The notes below the pieces were generated by a model that worked only from the letters and a program-made list of their open reading frames with translations, searched no databases and had not been told where the DNA came from. Positions 11,435 through 24,038 of a DNA stretch of 64,000 bases are shown one piece after another. Position 1 is the stretch's first letter, and every line of letters begins with the position of its first letter. Source of the DNA: Gambelia wislizenii (taxonomy: Eukaryota > Chordata > Lepidosauria > Squamata > Crotaphytidae); contig JAUMIR010000012.1 of assembly GCA_030847615.1 (NCBI GenBank), positions 3,837,501 to 3,901,500 on the forward strand. Direction: 5' to 3'. A program made the translations under genes and the position numbers.

Positions 11435-13344
11435 ACAGCATCTAACAGGCCCTGAATAGTCAGGTTTCTTCGGAAGCAGTACTACCCCTAAGGCGAGCTG
11501 TGACTTTAAAAAGCTGCCAGATTTGGAAGCAAAGTTCTTCCCACTACCATACATGGTGGAAGGTGTGAGGGAAAAGACTTTCCCCCTGCAAAGTGAGCAG
11601 GGAATACTGGTTGGCCAGTGTGACAATACCTCCAGAAGGTTTGGCAATTAGCCTTCACATCTGTCATTTTCAATATGTGACTGCACAAAAGCCCACTTGG
11701 AGGGGAAAAGATAGCAGTCACAGGTTAGTGCAATCAATCTGGCAAACCATTGTTTCCTCCTCAAGTGGCTCTGCTCCATTGCTGAAGCTTGAAGGGAGGG
11801 TATCATAACAAGAGCTTTGCTAGATCAGAATGAGGGCCTGCTTAGTTTAGGAACCAGTTACCCTCAGCAGCTTGCTGGATGTGTCAAAGAACAGCCCAAG
11901 TCCCTGTGAAATCTGTCTAAGTCAGTGACCACTCCCACACTATCTGGCAGCAATGTCCATAAAACCTGTGTTGTATGAATAAGGCCACTCTCCTCTGTTC
12001 TGAACCTAAAATGCTAAGCATTTTTGCAGAACAACCCCACTTCTGGTGGTATGTATTAGCAAGTGGGCTATATGGATATCACTCCTCTTTTTTTGGTGCC
12101 ATGCATATTTCTAAACCTCTAGTGCTTCCCTCCCTTAAGTCCCATAAACATTTTAGCTTTACTTCAGGAAGAAGACGCTTCAACCATTCAATCATTTTGG
12201 CTGCCCTTCTGCCCTCTTGCAACTCAACAATATCCTTCCTTCCATCATTGGGCAGATGCTACTTTGCTGCTGCAAAATCTTCCATGTTGGGATTTCTTGT
12301 TCTGGATCTCAGAGCAAGCAGCAAAGGGTAGTAGATTTAAGCCAAAGTAGTCCCGGTCTATTTAACAGAAGAGCAAGGGGACAGCTACCTCCAATTTTCA
12401 ACTCCATTCTCCCCTAAGAAAATGTTACATGCACACAATCTCCAAAAGCTATTCCCCTAACAGCCACAAAAATAGAAAGCCTCCTGTCCCGGAGATACAG
12501 TAATACGATCATGTGGGATAGACCCACCAGATGCAAAGAGGCAATCCCTGTGTAAGAACAGTCGCCTGCAGATTTGGAAGGATTTAGGAGCCCAGAAGGA
12601 AAAGGAGGCTCTGGCGCCCCCTGAAGCTCAAACAGTATAAACTTTGGCGCTTCATGGCTGAGAATCAAACCTGCTCATCCCTTTCCACGCAATGAGGATA
12701 AGGGCCTTAAGCCGCCGCAAAGCCTTCCTTCCCTTGTGAATCATTTCTGGCATCACCAAAGGATTACAGAGAATAACAAGACACAATACCTCCCCAGCTG
12801 TTCCACCCATACAGGTATGCCCCACTGGGCATCATGACACCCATGCACTTGGACTGCTGCAAACAAAGATGTGTCAGTTGGTAAGTGCCGACATCAAGTG
12901 ATAATTTGCAGGTGGAAATGACAATGCTGTGAGATAAAATGCACCAGAGACAACAATTTCAAGTGACATGACTTCAGCACAATGCTTTTCAGTGGAGCGC
13001 ATCCGGCTGGGCATTCAGTTGCGCATCAGTGTGGCCAAGTAACAACAATTTAAGTGACATGCATGCATGTACAACCTCCTTGGAAGTACCGCATCCACTA
13101 TTTCTAGGCAAGGAGGGGCTCAGATGCTAGTGCTAAGCAGTCCATGTTGCCCTCTGCAAGTGCAAGAACAGGCACTAGACACAGAGACCCTACACATCCC
13201 TTGGATTAGCCATTGGGGGAAGTACGAAATACATATTGGAAGTGGAGTTACAGAGCTGCCAACTCCCTGTGGAGGAGGGTTATATACACCCCTAATTTAA
13301 TGACTGGCTGACAAAAGCATCAACTGAAGATGCTCTCAGAAAGG

Positions 13345-13725
13345 AATAGGAAGTTGCCTAATACTGAGTCAGAACACTGGTCCATCTAGCACACTACTGT
13401 CTACATCAGTGCTTCTCCGGCTCTCATGTGGGGAAACAGCACTTTTTGTCCTAATGCGCCAGGGACCCCTACCATATTTGTGCCCACAAGCTATCACTGT
13501 ATCTTTTTTCCCCCTGGAAATTCTGCAGGGACCAGAAGCAGATGGCTCTCAGAACGGCACCAGTCCATAGACCACCACTTTGAGTAGCACTGCTTTATAC
13601 TGACTGGCAGCAGATCTCCAGGGTTTCGAGTAATTTACCCCAGCCCCTATTGGGAAATGCTAGGGAATAAACTTGGGACCTTTGGCATGCAAAACATGCA
13701 CTCTGTCACTGAGCTAAATCCCTTT
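13345..13725 (-). mobile_element. tRNA-derived SINE with internal insertion
   Basis: On the minus strand the 5' end reads TTTAGCTCAGTGACAGAG (box A-like) and GGTCCCAAGTTTATTCCC (box B-like), the tRNA-derived head. The 3' part has CTAGATGGACCAGTGTTCTG and ACTCAGTATTAGGCAACTTC. About 190 bp between 13405 and 13595 does not fit the SINE and is probably an insertion or another repeat. The opposite-orientation tail of the same family is at 60285-60395. Confidence 0.75.
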
Positions 13726-14599
13726 CTTATGACCATCTCCCCCTGTTTTACTTACTACATAATTCTGTTATTAAAATCACCTGCTTAAAAGTCAAAGCTG
13801 TGTTCTTAGATGCACTTGGGAGACCCACCTCTGTGGAGTGCTGTCCAGACAAAACAGACACAGAACAAATGGGGAAGGGAACAGAATAGGAGGCAGGCTA
13901 TTAACCTTTTGCACTCCATTCCAAGTGCCAGACACCCACGTGAAAAGGTCACATGCACTGCAGAGTGCCAGAAGTATCATCTTGTGCAACAGGCATGGAA
14001 AGACTCGCCTGTTGATAAATGTTCCACTCTGATAAAGCCAACCCAGTCTTCAGAGCAATCTTGAGGTAGGAGAGAGAAATGCAGACAGACGGAAAGAAAG
14101 GCCAAGTCAATTGTCCCACCATTTCACTGTGGTTCACTAAAACCTCTTTGAGCAAAGCAATCAGTAAGGCTTCCTTGCTGATTGTACCCCATGTAATTTC
14201 TTGAGAAATAGCATAACTATGTGCCTCTGTGTAACTTCTTGAGCAACAGTTCTCCTTCATACAGGCAAATTGGCTGCTGGCTGAATGTTTCCCACTGAAG
14301 TTGAAAGGCTAAGGCATTTTCTCAGTTTTCAAACCAAGAACCAAGAGCAACACAGACAATATACATAAGCAGCACTAATCTTCAGTTTAGGCAAAAAACA
14401 TGAAGCAGAGGGAATCAGTCTGGATGGGAATGAAGTGGTTCTTAGGTATGAAAGGGAAGAAGTTATTGTTTGACAAAGATCAGAAAAAACAATTTCTGAA
14501 TAGGACTGGGCACCTGCTAAGAGTAGGGCAAACAATATGCACCTAGAGATCCCAGGCTCAATCTACCTCTTCTCTATTGAAATTTTTAAAAAATCTCAG

Positions 14600-14725
14600 G
14601 AAGCAAGGCTTCAGCATAGGGTTTGGATCCCTGCTCAGCTCTGGAAATCCACTGGGTGACCTTGGGTGAGCCACACTCTCTTAGCCTCAGAGGAAGCAAT
14701 GGCAACTCTCAGTAAATCCTGCCAA
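14600..14725 (+). mobile_element. tRNA-derived SINE, partial
   Basis: Box-B-like GGTTTGGATCCCTGCTCAGC, then CCACTGGGTGACCTTGGGTG and CTTAGCCTCAGAGGAAGC. It is the same family as the copy immediately downstream, lacking the head. Confidence 0.75.
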
Positions 14726-14744
14726 GAAAACCCCATTTTTTAGA

Positions 14745-14952
14745 ACCAACATGATGTTGTGGTTTGTGTTGGATTAGGACTACAGGAAACCAGGATCTGA
14801 ACCTTTGCTCAGCCATGGAAACCCACTGGGTGACCTTGGGCAAGACATACTTTCTCAGGCAACAGCAGTCCTCCTCTGAATCTACCTTGCCAAGAAAAAC
14901 CTACTAGAGGATCACCACAAGTTGGTCAAACTGAAGGCACATAACAAAAACA
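14745..14952 (+). mobile_element. tRNA-derived SINE, near full length
   Basis: Head TGTGGTTTGTGTTGGATTAG, box B-like GATCTGAACCTTTGCTCAGC, body ACCCACTGGGTGACCTTGGG, then CTTGCCAAGAAAAACC and tail CTGAAGGCACATAACAAAAA. The tail resembles the Bov-B-mobilised Sauria SINE end (ACTTGAAGGCACACAAC). Confidence 0.8.
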
Positions 14953-15381
14953 CGAACTGGGACCTTCTGCCCAGAAAGCTTGGCTTTCCTTAATGCATTC
15001 AAGATGCACCCAGTTAGTAATGCGACTGCTGTATCCACAGGCACTGACCTACACAGTGAAAACCAGAGGAAGAAAGGTGCCTTTCAGGCTGAAGAGAAAC
15101 ACATAAAAAGCCAGTCATTTTTACCTGCGCTGCATATTATGAGATCCTGATTCAGTCTTAATGCCTACTCTACATTGGACTCAAATTCCCAACCAGGTAA
15201 GAAAGCAGTTAGTATACAATCACAATATCAGCTCTCAAATTCTGCCTCATCAACAATCTGCTTTCACACCTGAAGTACAGCATTCTCCTGCAGAGGACTG
15301 ATTTAAAAAGAGAGATATGTCCCCATTCATCCTGCAGCCCTACACCATTTTGCCTCCATAGCACAGAAACAGAAGACTTAC

Positions 15382-15495
15382 AGTCATGGAAGACTCCGTA
15401 GACCTTCTATCCAGTGATTTTGCTCTTCGGTGTGGGGACAAAGGAGAAGCTGACATATCCAGGATGGAGCTAGTTGCCGTTTCAGCAACAAAGTC
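15382..15495 (-). CDS. MPRIP: MPRIP internal exon: SPHRRAKSLDRRSTE segment
   Basis: A 114-bp exon (38 codons, phase 0 at both ends), acceptor TTGCAG/GACTTT, donor ATGACT/GTAAGT. The translation starts DFVAETATSSILDM and ends ASPLSPHRRAKSLDRRSTE plus SSMT. The motif RRAKSLDRR is conserved in MPRIP and has the shape of a basophilic-kinase (RxxS) site, although phosphorylation here is inference. Because the exon is symmetrical, skipping it would keep the frame. Confidence 0.95.
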
Positions 15496-16121
15496 CTGCA
15501 ACAAGCACAGAGGTCACACAGACACCCAACTTGCAAATGCATACTCTGCCAATGGATTAAGACTTGGAGGGGCCCGACAGTCCACCAGAGCATTATAAAG
15601 ACACCACTTCCATTCTTTTGCAGGCATGCAACCCTCTAAGCAACAGAGGCATTCCAAAAGAGGGCTTTTAAAAACATATAACAGGTATGCCTCAGTTAAT
15701 AAAGCCTCTGACACAGACGCTCCTTTTGACAAACGCCTCTCACACCTGCCCAGCCCCCTCCCCATTTTCCTCCTTGTCCCCTGTCTAACTGGAAGCGTTT
15801 TAGCAGCACTGGTACTGCTAAGATGGTGAAGGAGGGCTGGAGAAGCACAGACTTTCAGTGCTGCACCGCAGCAGTGCATCTGCAGAAAACAAGGCAATAA
15901 AGCTTGAGCTGGAAAAGACTTCAATTCTACTCCAGCTGATTGTCCCATAGCTGTGTGTGCTTGCCTACAACAGGCAAGGTAAACAGCTGCTGCCGCCAGA
16001 ATACCTTATTGAGTCGGCATGGACAGCAAAATAGAGAGAAAGGGAAAACCAATTAGCCTGCCTCACCAGCAACTTCCAGCATTAAACAACCACCCATAGA
16101 TCTATATACCCATAGATCTAT

Positions 16122-16297
16122 TTGTGGAACACGTTCCCTCGGAGCGTGGTGGGGTCTCCTTCCTTGGAGGTCTTTAAACAGAGGCTGGATGGCCATCTGT
16201 CGGGGATGCTTTGATCAAGATTTCCTGCGTGGCAGGGGGGTTGGACTGGATGGCCCTCGTGGTCTCTTCCAACTCTGCAATTCTATGATTCTATGAT
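16122..16297 (+). mobile_element. CR1 3' fragment
   Basis: Starts inside ORF2 (TGGAACACGTTCCCTCGGAG), runs through the stop and 3' UTR and ends in ATTCTATGATTCTATG. It is very close to the copy at 3126-3697. Confidence 0.92.
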
Positions 16298-16912
16298 ACC
16301 GAAATGGAAATTGTAAGGAAAGTGGAAGCCGGTAAAAGAAAAATCATCCTTGGATGCCTTTTGGAAGAAACTTTCAAATGTTCTCTAGAAGGTTCAAAAT
16401 GTCTTTGTTTACTTATGTAAGACTTACCTCGTGTGACATGTGTATTGTTAGTTCTGAATAAAAAGTTTGCTGAAATGTGTTGAAGTGCTCCTTTTTTTTC
16501 CCAGTACATATTGAGCATCTCTAATCTGGAAATCCAAAAACCTCCAAAATCCAAAACTTTTTGCTGCAAACTGCCACATTCCACCTTCAAGGCAGCGGCT
16601 GTGGCACTTCTACTGGTTTGTCTCTCAGATACTCAGTCTCTCTCCAGCCTCGCGTCTCGTCTGTTCGCTACTTGTGTGTGAGGAAGGAAAGAGACCGAAG
16701 ATCTGAGAGACGAATGAGCAGGAGCACCACAACTGCCACCTCAAAGGCAGAAGTGGGGAGCTGGCGGCAAAAACTTTCAGTTTCCCACCATTTCACAGAT
16801 GTGCAATCTTTCTGTGGCCTTGCATCTCATACACAACAGATGTACAGTGAACAAACAAGATGCAAGGCTGGACAGAGATGTGAATATCTGTGAAATGATG
16901 GGATGCATGCAA

Positions 16913-16916
<4 letters not shown>

Positions 16917-16976
<60 letters not shown>

Positions 16977-17003
16977 GTGTGTGTGTGTGTGTGTGTATTG
17001 GCC
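16917..17003 (+). repeat. Compound (CT)n(GT)n microsatellite
   Basis: About 14 CT units then about 25 GT-type units interrupted by ATATAT. It directly abuts the LINE tail that begins TTGGCCTTTTTAGTCATCAG. Confidence 0.95.
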
Positions 17004-17101
17004 TTTTTAGTCATCAGCGCGCTTGCAGAAAACGCGGGACGAGTCCTTCCTGAATCTTCATTTGTGAAGAAAAGCCAGAGAGAGAGAGAGAGAGAGAGAG
17101 A
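17004..17101 (+). mobile_element. Zinc-finger-tailed LINE, last ~100 bp
   Basis: Begins CCTTTTTAGTCATCAGCG, reaches TTGTGAAGAAAAGCC and runs into a (GA)n tract. It is 5'-truncated exactly at the GT microsatellite. Confidence 0.8.
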
Positions 17102-18034
17102 TGAATTTCAAAATCCAAAAAGAATTCCAAAGTACTTCTTTGCCCAAACATTTTGGATAAGGGATGCTCTACTTTTAGTAGGAACCCATCTCTATCCTTT
17201 CCATGTAATATTTCCTTCTGGTACCAACTCTTCTGTTAAAGAAATAATGCCTAGGAGCACATCTATTTCATTAATAACTGAGGTATACCTGCATTAATCT
17301 TTGTCCCTACCCACACAAATGTGACTGTTTTATTGGGCGTTCTGTTAAGCCATGTGTAAGACTTCCTTTTCCTAGTCACCTGGAAGTTACTGCTTGCCAT
17401 AGGTGACCATTTTGCATTCCCTTCTAATGCGTATATGACTGTATGAAAGTCACCTCACTTTGCTAACTGGGCCTCGTTTCCACAATTGCTTAGGGTTAGG
17501 CATCTGGGACCACCAGAGGTTCTCCTGTAACATTCCTCATCCTTCACCACAGGCTATGTTGATTAGTACTGATGGGGGCTAAAGGCTAATAATGTCTGCA
17601 CAACCACATGGTCCCTAGCCCAGGGTTAAGTAAAAGCATTCAGGGAAAAGCAACGCAATGGATACAGCCAAACACTCATAAACCAGTGTAGGAGATTAGT
17701 AAATCTCTTGTTCCAGAAGTCTGGCTGGTGAACTAAGAAATGTCTGTTTACATATTTTTATTTAGATTTACAGATCAAAGCCTACACAGCAGTGTGCAAA
17801 GTTTTGTTAGAACTGTACCCTGAAAAGTCCAAAATTTTCAAGTGAAACAGCACTTGCAGACTCAACCATTTTGTTTAATTTGGTGCATTTCTGCAAAGTG
17901 CTGCAAATGATAGTTGGAAGTCCTACAGAAGAAATGCACATGGCAATTGTATTCAGCTCTGGCACTTGGACATATACCCAGGGGAAAAAAGAGACCTCTC
18001 ATCAAAGTGGAGAGAGATCAGTTTGCAGCCTTAC

Positions 18035-18161
18035 CCGTTTCCTGGGGAAAACCCTCTTCTCACTCCTGCCCTGTCGAGTCTCACTGGTGGAAACACTGGT
18101 TTCCATATGTTCAGCATTCTCAATATCTAATGCCTCAAATTTTTCAATTACCTGGGACCGT
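18035..18161 (-). CDS. MPRIP: MPRIP internal exon: RRSQVIEKFEALD segment
   Basis: A 127-bp exon with acceptor TTTCCAG/ACGG and donor AAACGG/GTAAGG. The first base joins the AG left by either donor of the preceding exon to make Arg. The translation is RSQVIEKFEALDIENAEH, then METSVSTSETRQGRSEK and RVFPRKR. It is close to the mammalian sequence, with lineage changes in the serine-rich part. This lies in the inter-PH linker and ends in phase 0. Its flanking introns (2.5 kb and 13.7 kb) are repeat-rich. Confidence 0.95.
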
Positions 18162-21055
18162 CTGGAAAACAGACAAGAGAAGAAAAAAACTGTTATAACA
18201 AACAGAAACAGCTACCATCCTTAAAAGGTTGCCAACAGTTCCATTTCTCCCCTCTCATGAGGACACATTTACAATACTAAGATGTAAACCTTTTCATTCT
18301 ATTATTCAGATTTACTCAACTTATTTTCAGTTGAAAATAAGGAATTTAATGGGGGCATTCAGGGCATAATTATGTGAGAGAAATGAGAACCCCGTATCAA
18401 AGCATTGTAACCCCCAACAATTCACAGTTCCATTCAATTTCTCTTTTCTCTTGAATTCTACTTTTTCTGCCAGCTTCTACAGAAGAGCTGGGAACCACGA
18501 AGCCCATGGGCAGTCTTTGGCCTCCAGGACTTTTCTGCTGGCCCCCTGCTTCACCTGGAGCCTCCAAAGTCCTCTGACCTCCCCACCAAAAATGATCATA
18601 AAGTGGGGCAGAACACCTCCAAATGGTAAATAGTCACCCCAAGTGCTCTCCAAGGAGAGTGGTTTACCTTAAAATGCCCTCCCAACCTCAAGAAAACCCA
18701 GCAATCATAACTGGAAATAACTTCTGATTTGATTTACACTGAAAGTGGTGAGGTGTGGTCCACAAAAGCTGGTCCCCCTGCAACTGCCTTCCCCTGCGCT
18801 ACAGCACTGCTTGCTGACAGCAAGGAATAATTTGGGCAACAGCAGGAGGCCACAACGCAAAGTGCACCACACATTGCCAGGTGGCGGTGTGAAGTGGGGA
18901 ATCCCACATAGGGTTGTCTGCTTTGGGATGCCGCCTTTTGACTTTTATAATGTGAACCCTGTGCAAGAGGAAGGCCTTCCATCTTCAAGCTCTGTTAAGA
19001 AAGTGTTCGTGGATGCACTTTTGCATGGAACAGGAGCCTGACCTGCTTTATTAGGGCAGAACACAACTCCATCTGCCCTGTGGGTGTTCTGAAAGCCTCT
19101 CCTAATTTTCTAACTAAGCGGGGGGGGGGGTGCTTGAGAAGTATTAAAGTTCTGGCAATTTTCAGATGATCAGGAATCTTCCAATCAGAGGGGTAAAATC
19201 CTACATCCAAAAGGGCCTTCCTAGGTTTTTTTGGCGGGGCGGGCATGGTGGCTGGAATCCTGCTGGCACCCTAAGCTACAAGTTGCATTTTTTCTAGGTT
19301 TGCACAGTGGTGCCTACAGATGCCAGACAACATCTGCCAGCTTCAAACATCTTATTCCCCACCCACCCCCACTGCCTGACTTCCTTCATGGCTTCGTGTC
19401 CATGGCTTTTCCCCCCCTGCCAATACAACTTGAGCCAGTATGATCCCACCAGTGTCATGTTCCAATAGGATTCTGGGCTGTGAATTTTATTACTGGTGCT
19501 GTGCTCAGTTAGGACTAACCCCACTCTAGAACTTCCTCTGGGAATACAAATGGATACCATTGCTATGGTGCGGCTTTAACTTTAGTACTCAGTGATAACT
19601 TAATTCACCTTTACTGTTGGCCAGTTTTAATAAACAGGCATTCATGCTTTAAAAGACCTTAAAAACCCAAGCTGTCTCTTTCATTTACATTTTATTTTTG
19701 CTCCTCCTCTCTCATTTGAAGCACGCTGTAGTCAGGAGAGGCTATTTAGTTAATTTGGGGTGGAAGGAAGAAAATAATCTGCAGTACAGACAAATTGTGT
19801 GGAAAATCCTGCCTTGAGGAATAGTGCAGAACACCTGCTGGTTCCATCCAGTCCTCTTCAGATAACACAGTCCTGCTCATTGCCCCTCAGCCCCCTGACC
19901 CTAATTCACCAAGCAATGGAGGAGGCTGACTGGGATCCAGCTGGTTTTCAGCTTCCGCTATTATTATTTCAATACACAAAAAGATGAGAAGAGCCATTTT
20001 ATAATTCAAGAATAAAGTGGCCCCCAATATGGGCATCTGGAAGAACAGGCAATATGTTTTGCCTGTGAACGTGAAGCAGCTTCCTGTCACATAACAGCAC
20101 AGGCTGGAGACCTCCTGATCAATTAACGCTGTGGTGTGTGTGTGTGATGCTAGTGCAAGTGCTTTTTCAGCACTGCACAAGGAGGCATTTGGCAGTTCCT
20201 TGTGCAATGCTTTCCCCACAAATGAGTAACATTAGCCAAAGCGTAAAAGGACACAGGTCTACACTCCCTGCCACTGAATGGTTGCAGGGATGCACCCAGG
20301 CAACTTCTGACTGCCGGGTGGCAGGAAGCAGCCTTCCACCTCCCAGACCTCCAGCATAAATTTGTTGGCAGTGTTTTACGCTCTGCCAGCATCCAACAGG
20401 ATCTTGGCCACAGTCTCATTCAGCGCCTGCTTCAATGACTGCCAGAGGCTCTTTGGAAGCTTGTAGGGGTGTCCTTCGCCATCCCTGCACTTGAGGACCC
20501 TTAAACAGAGGTTCTGGGGGTGGAACCTGGGACTTTCTGTATGAACACACGTACTCCACTCCAATGGTCTAAAAAGGATCGACCCACCAGTAGGAACTAC
20601 ATAAAAACAGGCTTTCCTCCTGGCAGATTCAGTCCACTTCGCTCCTGGCATTTGTAACAGTGAAAAATGAATGACAGTCTGGAATGTGATGATGAAACCA
20701 TTTTTTAAATGACTTTTTAAAAAATCAATGATAACATTGTTTTGAAAAAAGCAGTGCAAGACCTAAAATCAACTACCATTCCCAACAACAGTACAATCAA
20801 TTGCTCAACAGTAAGTCAACATTTTTGTAAATCCCACTGCTTTAATGGGGCTACTCAAATTAAGACTAGCATCTGGATTCAGACTTAAGGCAGTAATCCT
20901 AAGCATGAAAGCAACATAACTGATGTTAGACTTACCTCTAAGCAAATATGCTCAGGACCATGTTGCAGGGCAAGGGAGGGCAAGTGCCTGGGGGCGAGAA
21001 GCCAAATTTCTCTCCCAGACTCTCCCCACTGGCCACACACACCCAGATCAAGCCC

Positions 21056-21167
21056 AAATACCTCCGGTTTCCGCTGCAGTCCCTCTCAAAATGGTGACAG
21101 GATGTGACATTGTGTCACCTACTGTTGCCATTTTGAGAGGGACTGTAGAAGAAAATGGAGGTATTTG
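21056..21167. repeat. Inverted repeat with CAGTCCCTCTCAAAATGG arms
   Basis: Left arm ACCTCCGGTTTCCGCTGCAG plus TCCCTCTCAAAATGGTGACA faces its complement ending TTTTGAGAGGGACTGTAG then AAAATGGAGGTA. Related hairpins occur at 35190-35290 and 57495-57590. Confidence 0.75.
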
Positions 21168-22829
21168 GGATTATTGCCCCCAAATCATGCTGAACTTTTT
21201 AAAAAAATGGAGGTGGGGCTTTAGGGAGACTAGTGGGGGGGGGAGCTTCAGGGGCCACAGAAGAGCTACTATACCTAAAACTGTTGTCAGGCTTGTGGAC
21301 CAGAGAAAAGAGAGATTCTTTTTCTTAACTGATGGTTGACAGCAGGAACATGTGTGTCAATATAAAAAGGAACCCACCACCAGTGAATAAAAACAGAAAA
21401 ATAAAACTGTACTATCATTACAGTTTTATCCTGTCTTTCTCCCAGTATAGGGACTCATGGGATCTTGCATTGATGTTGAAATTGCCATACTAGTTGCAAA
21501 AGAAAGCTAAGTGAAAGCTAAGAAAGCTAAGTGGAGGTCTGGAGAAGGAACAATCCTAGTGATTAATGCAAAGAAGTCTTGTTTATTTTTTAAGATTTTA
21601 AAATAAGCGTTCTTCTTGAAAAACAGAATTTGATACCATAGTGTGCCTATGAAGCTGTGTCAGTACAATTGAGATCAGATTGGATGATTGTTCATTTCAA
21701 TACTAACTTCTAATTGGCAAAGACTGTTGGCCTGGATGGGACCACAGGATCACAACATCCCAGTATCAAGGCAGGTGTTTTTCCACCACAGCATCCCTTC
21801 CAGATTGTTCTCTAGGATCAAGACCACAGCATGCCACATACAGAGAGAAAGAACAAACCAAGCAAACCCACACCAAGGCACCTGCAGAAGAGATAGCTCC
21901 AGGGACCGGCCACAAACTACTGGAGAAGGCAGATTTTTTAAAAGGGAACCTGTAACCACTTCCTTCTTCATAAGTCAACCTCTCTGGATTTGAATCTTGG
22001 TAATAGATTTTAAACTGGCAGCAACCATTTACTTATTTTTTATAATATCAGTTTCTACCCTTTATTTCTGGCAAAGGCAAAGCAGATCCATCTATAAAAT
22101 TAAAATTTGGCTTGGCCAAAACAGTGAAGGTCTGGAGGGAAACCCTGTTTCTTTGGGGCAGGGGGTAGAATAAAAATGGAGGGGGTGAATTCTCATGGAA
22201 AGGAATTGCACCATTGAGTTGTCTACAGCTTGATTTTTGTGTGTGCATTTTTTTTTTTAAGATGAGATGGTAGCGAAGCAGGCGGAGTATAAAGGCGGAC
22301 ACGTCACACAGCAGGAGAAGGCGGAGAGCAACAAGACCTGAAAGAAAAGAAAGCTGGAATATGAATGAACAGGAAAATCATATTTTCCCTTCCCCCAACC
22401 TGTAAATAAAAATGTAAAAAAATCATTCCAAGATTTCGAAACCAAACCAAAACAGAAACACAAATCATCAGCAAAATAAAACGTAATCATTGCAAAACTC
22501 CAGAATCACATCCCCGCTGCACATGGTTGCTCTAATCATCAAGGAAGGAGGGCTTGGTATGGGTTATGCAGAGGGAGGCATTTTGTGTGGGCAGCTGCGT
22601 GCAATGGGACCACTTCTATTATCCATCCGGCCTCAGTTCTCCCAAGTGGCCCCTGAAAGTCTTTGCCAGAAAGGCATGCAAGCAACCTGCAGAACTCAAG
22701 AGCTCTGAAAAGATGGTGGAGAGGGGAGGGGGTAGAATTAGATGTTCACTGGATGCCCAGCTGCAGCTAGAGAGCTTCAAAATGGCAGAGAGAAAGAGTG
22801 TGGCTTGCAGTGGGAAAGTGGCTGTTGTT

Positions 22830-23068
22830 GTTGCTGCTGCTGCTGTTGTGTGTCTTCAAGTCAACTCTGACTTATGGCAATCCTATCATAGGGTTCTTTT
22901 GGCAAGATTTATTCAGAGGAGATTTACCAGCATTGCTTTCCTCTAAGGATTAGAGTGCATGGCTTGCCCAAGATCAGCCAATGGGCTTCCAGGGCTGGGC
23001 AAAGATTTGAACCATGGTCTCACAGAGTCCTAGTCCAACACTCAAAACATCACCCCACATTGGCTCTT
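22830..23068 (-). mobile_element. tRNA-derived SINE, near full length
   Basis: Reading the minus strand: AGAGCCAATGTGGGGTGATG head, ACCATGGTTCAAATCTTTGC box B-like, GGGCAAGCCATGCACTCTAA, and tail with GCCATAAGTCAGAGTTGACT followed by GAAGACACACAACAGCAGC. The tail runs into a (CAG/CAA)n tract. Confidence 0.8.
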
Positions 23069-23069
23069 A

Positions 23070-23228
23070 AAAATTGCATTTCCTTGGCAACATGTATTTG
23101 GAAGAGGTTGAGAGAGTGTGACTTGCCCATGGTTACCCAGTGGGTTTCCATGGCTGAGCAGGGATTTGAACTCTGGTCTCCTGGAGTCCTAGTCCAACAC
23201 TCAAACCATTACACCACACTGGCTCTCA
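23070..23228 (-). mobile_element. Second tRNA-derived SINE head, tandem to the first
   Basis: Minus strand: AGAGCCAGTGTGGTGTAATG, GTTGGACTAGGACTCCAGGA, CAGAGTTCAAATCCCTGCTC, ACCCACTGGGTAACCATGGG. It lacks the 3' tail and lies immediately upstream of the copy at 22830. Confidence 0.8.
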
Positions 23229-23714
23229 CCCACTTTTCTTTTCTAATTCTCTTCCCCCCATCTTCCACCCCATTTTGCTACAGAGGAGAAAAAGATTTGG
23301 GAACCAGTCCTGGCAGTGAGGGGCATAGACACACCTCCTGCCATGTCTTCCTTGCAAAACTCACATCCTTGCCCCTCCAAGATTGTAACTGTATGAAGGC
23401 AACCATGGTCCCCCAAGCCCACATCGGCCGGAAAAGGGGAGACTTTCAGGTGGCAATGCCATGCTCTTTAGTGTGCAGGAGGAGAGAAGGTAGAGAGGAG
23501 TTGGTAGGACTTTCCATGCGTATTAGGCTGAGGCAACTGACCAAGCATTCCAGTGTTAGAGCAGCTTCTATGCAGAAAGGGATGAGGGAGAACAAGAAAA
23601 GGTGCTAAAAATGATTGGCTTTTGATTGTAAGCAGTTTCATTGGCTTAGTTTGTTGCCCAGTAAGAAAAGGTGTTGGGGGTGGTTCAGGAATAGTCAACA
23701 GGAGACAAAAGGCA

Positions 23715-23740
23715 TGTGTGTGTGTGTGTGTGTGTGTGTA
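23715..23740 (+). repeat. (TG)n microsatellite at the 5' edge of a LINE
   Basis: About 13 TG units directly followed by the LINE fragment beginning CACGCTCAGCCAAACTGATC. Confidence 0.9.
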
Positions 23741-24038
23741 TCACGCTCAGCCAAACTGATCACCAACAATGGTCCGCCCTGGCCTCACATTGGGAGGCAT
23801 GGAGACGCACGATCCACAATGCTGCAGCCTTATTTGAGGACTCACGCCAAACAAGTCTTGAAGAGAAATGACAACGCAGAAAGAATCACAACCCAGAAAC
23901 ATCACCCAAGGGGACCTTCTGCTGTGCTTTCTGCAACCGGACCTGTTTCTCTCGGATTGGCCTTTTTAGTCATCAGCACGCTTGCAGAAAGCACGGCATG
24001 AGTCCTTCCTGAATCTTCGTTTGCGAAGAAAAGCCATA
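23741..24038 (+). mobile_element. Zinc-finger-tailed LINE 3' fragment
   Basis: Encodes with interruptions the ORF2 end seen in the other copies (ITTQKHHPRGPSAVL is an out-of-frame reading; the true frame contains TCFSRIGLFSHQHACRKHG). It ends GCGAAGAAAAGCC then a short ATATATAT tract. Confidence 0.8.

Larger units (their letters stand above)
9390..15381 (-). other. MPRIP intron, mostly unassigned
   Basis: It holds a Tigger-like element at 9659-9835, dinucleotide repeats near 11178 and 11395-11434, and SINEs at 13345-13725, 14600-14725 and 14745-14952. The stretches 9840-11170 and 11440-13340 show no exon or family I recognise. Confidence 0.55.
15496..18034 (-). other. MPRIP intron
   Basis: This intron holds a CR1 end at 16122-16297, a long CT/GT microsatellite at 16917-17003 and a zinc-finger LINE tail at 17004-17101. 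Sequence at 15600-16000 and 17150-18030 shows nothing recognised. Confidence 0.55.

Noticed and set aside
13680..13725. Possible genuine tRNA gene on minus strand
   Set aside because: Box A- and box B-like motifs are present but no cloverleaf closes and SINE body follows; it is a SINE head.
20376..20759. 127-codon minus frame ending QSLKQALNETVAKILLDAG
   Set aside because: Looks coding-like at its end, but the upstream part covers a SINE-like B-box stretch, no splice pair fits MPRIP and I recognise no protein.
22257..22345. Possible exon with TTTCTTTCAG/ acceptor and CpG-rich body
   Set aside because: Translation on either strand fits neither MPRIP nor any known protein, and MPRIP phase is already continuous without it.
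22955..23608. 217-codon plus-strand frame
   Set aside because: It is mostly the reverse of two adjacent tRNA-derived SINEs (repeated QRFEPWSHRVLVQHSKHH-like blocks).
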